A stretch of DNA of 64,000 nt. Origin: an uncultured Bacilli bacterium (GTDB lineage Bacteria > Bacillota_I > Bacilli_A > RF39 > UBA660). Position numbers and translations under genes: made by a program. Below the pieces are notes generated by a model that saw only the letters and a program-made list of their open reading frames with translations, was not told the origin of the DNA and made no database searches. The stretch is from the NCBI GenBank assembly GCA_934153945.1, contig CAKPFM010000002.1, positions 1 through 64,000 of the forward strand. The letters run 5' to 3'. Shown piece by piece: positions 59,816-64,000 of the stretch; positions within the stretch are counted from its first letter, which is position 1; each line of letters opens with the position of its first letter.

Positions 59816-61486
59816 TCATTTCTTTATATCCATTATTACAGGTAAAATAATAGGTTTTCTACCAGTTTTATTATATACATAACTAGATAAATTAGTTACA
59901 ATTTCAGTTTTAATATCAGAATAATTTATATGTTTATCTAATTTAGTAAGTATTGCAGCTTTAGAAATATTTTCTAAGGTATGTAACAATTCTTCATTTT
60001 CATTTATTTGAACAAAACCTCTAGTTGTTATATTAACTTTACCTAACAATAAATTATTTTTAGTATCAATATTAGCTATAACAACAATTATTCCATCGTT
60101 TGCCATAATATTTCTATCTTTTATAACAACAGAACCTACATCACCAATTCTATTACCATCAACGTATATATCTTCTGCAGTAATTTTTCCAGCTCTTGTG
60201 ATTTTCCCTTTATACATTGATAACATTTCTCCATTTTCAAGGACAAAAGTATTTTCTTTTGGAACATCACAAGTAATAGCTAAATCTGCATGATGTTTAA
60301 GCATTCTATATTCACCATGGAATGGCATAAAATATTTTGGTTTCATTAAACGAATCATTAATTTTAATTCTTCTTCATTACCATGTCCAGATGAGTGAAT
60401 GTCACTTAATGAAGTATTAGTATAAACTTCTACTCCTTTTAAATATAATTTATTAATAGTTCTAGAAATACTGATAGCATTTCCAGGTATAGCAGAAGAT
60501 GAAAATATAACTACATCATCTTGTTGTAATTTTATTTGTTTATGACTTCCATCTGCTATTCTAGATAATGCAGCTAATGGTTCTCCTTGTGAACCTGTAC
60601 ATAATAAACAAACTTTATTAGGTGGTAAAGTATTTGCTTCTTCTGGAGTAACAAATATTTCTTTGTTTTTAATATATCCACCTTCTATTGATATTTCAAT
60701 ATTGTTTTCCATACTTCTACCGAAAGTAGCAATCTTTCTACCATTTTTTTTACAAGTATCAACGATATGCTTTAAACGGTAAATATTCGATGCAAATGTA
60801 GCAATAATTATTCTACCATTTACCCTAGCAAATATTTCTTGTAAAGCAATATCAACTTTTGATTCACTTAAACTTATACCTTCCGATAAAGCGTTTGTTG
60901 AATCACTTAGTAATAATGTAACTCCTCTTTTTCCTATCTCAGCCATTTTTTGTAAATTTGCCATAGGACCAATTGGAGTTAAGTCAAATTTAAAATCTCC
61001 AGTTGTAACAACTGTACCATTAGGTGTTGTAATGCATATACCATGTGAATCTGGAATAGAGTGTGTTGTTCTAAAGAACTCTACTTCCATATTTTTGAAT
61101 TTTACTTTAGTATTTTCATCATAAACAAATAAATTTTTATATTGAATTCCACGATCTTCAAGTTTTTTTCTAATTAGACCAACTGCTTGATTAGGAGCGT
61201 ATATAGCTGGAATATTAACTGTACTTAATAAAAATGGAATACCACCAATATGATCTTCATGTCCGTGAGTTATAAATAAAGCTTTAATTTTAGATTCATT
61301 TTTCTTTAAAAATGAAAAATCCGGAATAACATAATCGACTCCTAGTAATTCTCCTTGTGGAAATAATATACCGGCGTCTGTTATAACAATTTGGTTATTA
61401 TACATTACACAATACATATTTTTACCAACTTCTCCAAGACCACCTAACGCAAAAATCTTGGTATCATCGTTGTTAAATAATTTCAA
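59816..61486 (-). CDS. rnjA: Ribonuclease J
   Basis: Endo- and 5'-3' exoribonuclease central to mRNA decay in Bacillota. The 556-aa protein has the metallo-beta-lactamase motif THGHEDHIGG (about 74-83), further metal ligands HSIPDS and TGDFKFD, the beta-CASP region (FASNIYRLKHIV, SQGEPLAALSRIADG) and the HSSGHGNEEEL motif, then the C-terminal domain. It is preceded by AAGGAGAA. Length and motifs are those of RNase J1. Confidence 0.95.
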   Translation of the reverse strand: MKLFNNDDTKIFALGGLGEVGKNMYCVMYNNQIVITDAGILFPQGELLGVDYVIPDFSFLKKNESKIKALFITHGHEDHIGGIPFLLSTVNIPAIYAPNQAVGLIRKKLEDRGIQYKNLFVYDENTKVKFKNMEVEFFRTTHSIPDSHGICITTPNGTVVTTGDFKFDLTPIGPMANLQKMAEIGKRGVTLLLSDSTNALSEGISLSESKVDIALQEIFARVNGRIIIATFASNIYRLKHIVDTCKKNGRKIATFGRSMENNIEISIEGGYIKNKEIFVTPEEANTLPPNKVCLLCTGSQGEPLAALSRIADGSHKQIKLQQDDVVIFSSSAIPGNAISISRTINKLYLKGVEVYTNTSLSDIHSSGHGNEEELKLMIRLMKPKYFMPFHGEYRMLKHHADLAITCDVPKENTFVLENGEMLSMYKGKITRAGKITAEDIYVDGNRIGDVGSVVIKDRNIMANDGIIVVIANIDTKNNLLLGKVNITTRGFVQINENEELLHTLENISKAAILTKLDKHINYSDIKTEIVTNLSSYVYNKTGRKPIILPVIMDIKK

Positions 61487-61627
61487 AATAAATTCTCCTT
61501 TCTTTTCGTTTAATGAAATCTAACTATATAATTATATCTTTTTTTTTTAATTTTGTCTAGTTTGACAAAATTATTCTTTTTTTTTTATCTTTTTTTTGAT
61601 ATAATCTAGATAATAGGTAGGTGTGAT

Positions 61628-62086
61628 ATGGAAAACGAAAATGAAACTGTAGAAAATTTATTTGAAAATGATGTACAAAATGATAATGAAGTATCTAATG
61701 CATTTGTAGATTTACCACCAGTAGCCCCTGTAGATTATACTGAAGAGGTAAATAATAATAGTGATTTAAATTATGAAAATGTTGTGGAAAATAATGAACA
61801 AATTGTTCAACCTGAAACAACATTTGTAAACTATGAAGACGCTACTATAAATGAATCTACTAATCAAGAAGAAAATAAAGAATATGTAGCTAAAGAAGTA
61901 TTGGAAAATCCAAATGCTAAAGTTGTACTAAATCAAGAAAAAGAAGAAGAAATATCTTCAAAAGAAATGAATGAATTAAAAGATGTTAAATTAAGTGATA
62001 ATAATTCGTTAAAATTTGTTTTAATTTTAGGAGTTATCTTCTTAATAGCTATATTTATAATTCCAGTTTTATCAAAATATATATAG
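61628..62086 (+). CDS. Acidic tail-anchored protein of unknown function
   Basis: A 152-aa protein: a long, very acidic and Asn-rich region (many EN, VE, NE), then a C-terminal membrane helix (about 130-150, LKFVLILGVIFLIAIFIIPV). The layout resembles the 40105 product. It is divergent from RNase J. No function is assigned. GGTAGGTGTG precedes the ATG. Confidence 0.6.
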   Translation: MENENETVENLFENDVQNDNEVSNAFVDLPPVAPVDYTEEVNNNSDLNYENVVENNEQIVQPETTFVNYEDATINESTNQEENKEYVAKEVLENPNAKVVLNQEKEEEISSKEMNELKDVKLSDNNSLKFVLILGVIFLIAIFIIPVLSKYI

Positions 62087-62106
62087 AAGGTTAAACCTTC
62101 TTTTAT
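62085..62106 (+). terminator. Terminator after the acidic tail-anchored gene
   Basis: AGAAGGTT (62085-62092) pairs with AACCTTCT (62094-62101), followed by TTTATT; it overlaps the stop codon. The single-base loop means that the inner pairs are probably open. Confidence 0.65.
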
Positions 62107-62152
62107 TGTCAAAAAAATTATTTTGATTTATAATTAAATGGGATGTGAACTT

Positions 62153-63355
62153 ATGATAGTAAAAATAGATAGATTGGATCATCAAGGTAGAGGTATAGCT
62201 AAAGTAAATAATATTACAACTTTTATCCCTAATGCATTAGTAGATGAAATAGTAGATATAAATAAAATAGAAACAAAAAAGAATTACAATATAGGAAAAG
62301 TAAATAAATATATCGAAATATCTAAGGATAGAATAGAACCAATATGTAAGTATTTTAACTTATGTGGTGGATGTGATTTAATGCATATGTCATACGAAAA
62401 TCAATTATTATTTAAAGAAAATAAAATCAAAAATATTATAGAAAGATATACTAATATTGATGTAAATAAAGTAAAAAAAATATTATATTCAAATAACTTA
62501 TATTATAGAAATAAAGTAGTATTTAAAGTTGATAAAAATATAGGATTTTATGATAAAAAAAGTTATAACATTGTCCCAATCGATAATTGCTTAATATCAT
62601 CAAATAAAATTAATCAAATATTAAATATTTTAAATACTTGTAATTTAGATAATATAAAACAAATAATGATAAGAACTAATGAAGTAGATAGTTTAGTTGT
62701 TATATATACTGATATTATATCAGATGAAATTATTAATAAATTAAAAGATAATTGTTCTATTGTTAAATATAATAAAAAATATGAAGTTGTTAGTGGCAAA
62801 GGATATATTATAGATAAAATTGGTGATTATAAATTTGTAATTTCACCAGATTCTTTCTATCAGGTAAATAAAAATACAGTTAAAATACTATATGATAAAG
62901 TTTTAGAATATTTAAACCCATCAAAAGAAGAAAGTATATTAGATTTATATTCTGGTACAGGTACAATAGGAATATATGTAAGTAAATATGTTAAAAATGT
63001 ATTATCTATAGAAATAAATGAATCAGCAAATAAAGATGCCTTAAAAAATAAAGAATTAAATCATATAGATAATATTGAATTTATATGTGATGATGTTGCT
63101 AATGAAATAGATAAAATTAAACATGTTGATTCGATTATTGTAGATCCTCCTAGGAGTGGATTAGATAATAAAACAATAGAATATTTAAAAAAGATAAACT
63201 CCAAAAAAATAGTATATGTATCATGTGATCCAATGACATTAGCTAGAGACTTAGAAAAATTAAATGAAACATATAATATTATTGAAATAACACCAGTAGA
63301 TATGTTTCCAAATACAAGTCATGTTGAATGTGTAAGTATTTTACAATTAAAATAA
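62153..63355 (+). CDS. RNA (uracil-5-)-methyltransferase, RlmD/RumA family
   Basis: SAM-dependent methyltransferase that makes 5-methyluridine in 23S rRNA (RlmCD in Bacillota) or tRNA. The 400-aa protein has a TRAM-like start (KIDRLDHQGRGIAKVNN), iron-sulfur cysteines in CKYFNLCGGCDLMHM, SAM motif LDLYSGTGTIGIYVS, VDPPRSGLD and catalytic Cys in VYVSCDPMTLARDL. The start at 62153 is preferred because GGATGTG lies just upstream; ATG 62138 has no ribosome site. Confidence 0.93.
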   Translation: MIVKIDRLDHQGRGIAKVNNITTFIPNALVDEIVDINKIETKKNYNIGKVNKYIEISKDRIEPICKYFNLCGGCDLMHMSYENQLLFKENKIKNIIERYTNIDVNKVKKILYSNNLYYRNKVVFKVDKNIGFYDKKSYNIVPIDNCLISSNKINQILNILNTCNLDNIKQIMIRTNEVDSLVVIYTDIISDEIINKLKDNCSIVKYNKKYEVVSGKGYIIDKIGDYKFVISPDSFYQVNKNTVKILYDKVLEYLNPSKEESILDLYSGTGTIGIYVSKYVKNVLSIEINESANKDALKNKELNHIDNIEFICDDVANEIDKIKHVDSIIVDPPRSGLDNKTIEYLKKINSKKIVYVSCDPMTLARDLEKLNETYNIIEITPVDMFPNTSHVECVSILQLK

Positions 63356-63425
63356 ATATTTATATACAAATATTTATTATTAATAAAAAAAATTAAGAAT
63401 TAAATAAAATTTAAAGAGGTGAAAA

Positions 63426-63629
63426 ATGAGTAAGTATGAACCATTATGGAATTATTTAAAGGAAAATAAAAAAGAAAATTACAAATTAACTTATGAAGAA
63501 ATTAAAAATATTTTAAAATTTGAAATAGATCATTCATTTTTAACTTATAAAAAGGAATTAAAAGAATATGGCTATGAGGTTACCAAAATATCAATGAAGG
63601 AAAAAACGATTATTTTTAATAAAATATAA
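63426..63629 (+). CDS. Small DUF7662-like protein
   Basis: A 67-aa protein, MSKYEPLWNYLKENKKENYK and onward, in which LTYEEIKNILKFEIDHSFLT resembles the small DUF7662 pattern (L-T-x-x-E-I-x-x-I-L, then a short basic strand region). AGAGGTG precedes the ATG. Its function is unknown; a DNA-related role has been suggested only by context in other genomes. Confidence 0.5.
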   Translation: MSKYEPLWNYLKENKKENYKLTYEEIKNILKFEIDHSFLTYKKELKEYGYEVTKISMKEKTIIFNKI

Positions 63630-63782
63630 TTGTAATTTTCAAATAATTAGTGATTAATTAAAAATTTATAGAAAATAAAATGTTAGTTAAAAGATAATAA
63701 ATTTATACGTATTATGTTTGTAAAGACATATAAGTGTGGTAAAATAACATGCGTTGCCTAACAATGATTATGAAAAAAATAA

Positions 63783-63998
63783 TCTTTATTTCAAATATTT
63801 TATGCTACATCATTAGGTTTCTTATTTGCAACTATTTTAATTAAAAGTAAAAATTTATATCCTTGTATAATAGCTCATTCAGTTATTAATTTATTGGCAA
63901 TATTTTCAATAGAAAATACTTTTACAACTTATTCAGCACCACTTATTTTAATTGTAATAACAAATTTATATAATTATTATTTAATAAAAAAAGTTTAA
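63783..63998 (+). pseudogene. C-terminal remnant of a CPBP intramembrane protease
   Basis: An open frame without a start begins after an in-frame TAA at 63780. It reads FYATSLGFLFATILIKSKNL, then CIIAHSVINLLAIFSIE, the last conserved part of CPBP (Abi) family membrane proteases (the AHSxxN block). The first two-thirds, including the EExxxR motif, are missing from the sequence upstream. It is a decayed gene. Confidence 0.6.
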
Positions 63999-64000
63999 AA

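Overview
The window is chromosomal DNA from a very AT-rich, low-GC Gram-positive (Bacillota) bacterium. A spore germinant receptor operon (40.9-44.6 kb), a YutH/CotS-like spore-coat kinase homologue beside a NifU-like gene, an agr quorum-sensing locus, RNase J, long-form HPF, AddAB and AGGAGG ribosome binding sites all fit a monoderm, spore-forming member of the Bacilli or a related uncultured gut-type lineage. UGA is used as a stop. No rRNA or CRISPR array was seen.

Region by region. 1-6.84 kb looks like the right-hand part of an integrative element. It carries two tandem copies of a matrixin-type secreted metalloprotease plus a membrane-anchored partner, an ECF sigma factor with a membrane anti-sigma candidate, and a large serine recombinase at its right edge. 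The element ends inside a Ca2+-type P-type ATPase gene exactly at the PEGLP codons, leaving a 3' ATPase remnant (6.84-8.6 kb). An AbiEi-like gene follows. 9.3-13.6 kb is an agr-type locus: AgrA/AgrC forward, AgrD/AgrB reverse, then a cold-shock gene, a second AgrA-like regulator and a second cold-shock gene. A two-repeat AgrA-type binding site sits in the divergent agrB/csp region. 13.7-23.2 kb is mostly housekeeping (hpf, secA, an OatA-like acetyltransferase, trpS, S1-domain gene). 23.3-24.6 kb holds 12 tRNA genes in four promoter-headed groups.

24.63-31.41 kb is a 6.8-kb inovirus-like (filamentous phage) prophage inserted in the 3' end of tRNA-Pro and bounded by a perfect 20-bp direct repeat. 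It has a tyrosine integrase, a major coat protein candidate with a dedicated promoter/operator and terminator, a large signal-peptide/C-anchor protein (pIII-like), a run of small membrane proteins, and a Zot/pI-like morphogenesis ATPase. A noncoding region carries 22-bp iteron-like repeats, three 13-bp AT-rich repeats and a CG palindrome, next to a small winged-helix gene. No rolling-circle Rep or secretin is visible. I regard this as the most interesting system in the window.

31.5-45.7 kb: an MvaI/BcnI-type restriction nuclease broken by one TGA, ldh, a thioredoxin-like gene, addB-addA, a ferredoxin with a perfect internal 69-bp duplication, the ger operon, and a decayed BRO-type antirepressor gene. 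45.8-59.3 kb is a surface-polysaccharide region (ligase/polymerase, several GT2 enzymes, an ABC exporter pair, a GT-C enzyme, a DPM1-like GT, a phosphodiester glycosidase). Embedded in it are a probable type I toxin-antitoxin locus (47.9-48.2 kb) and a phosphoglycerate mutase gene fused in frame to a membrane-anchored extracellular module. 59.3-64 kb has RNase J, an RlmD/RumA-type methyltransferase, small unknown genes and a CPBP protease remnant.

All calls come from reading motifs and sequence signals; no database search was run.
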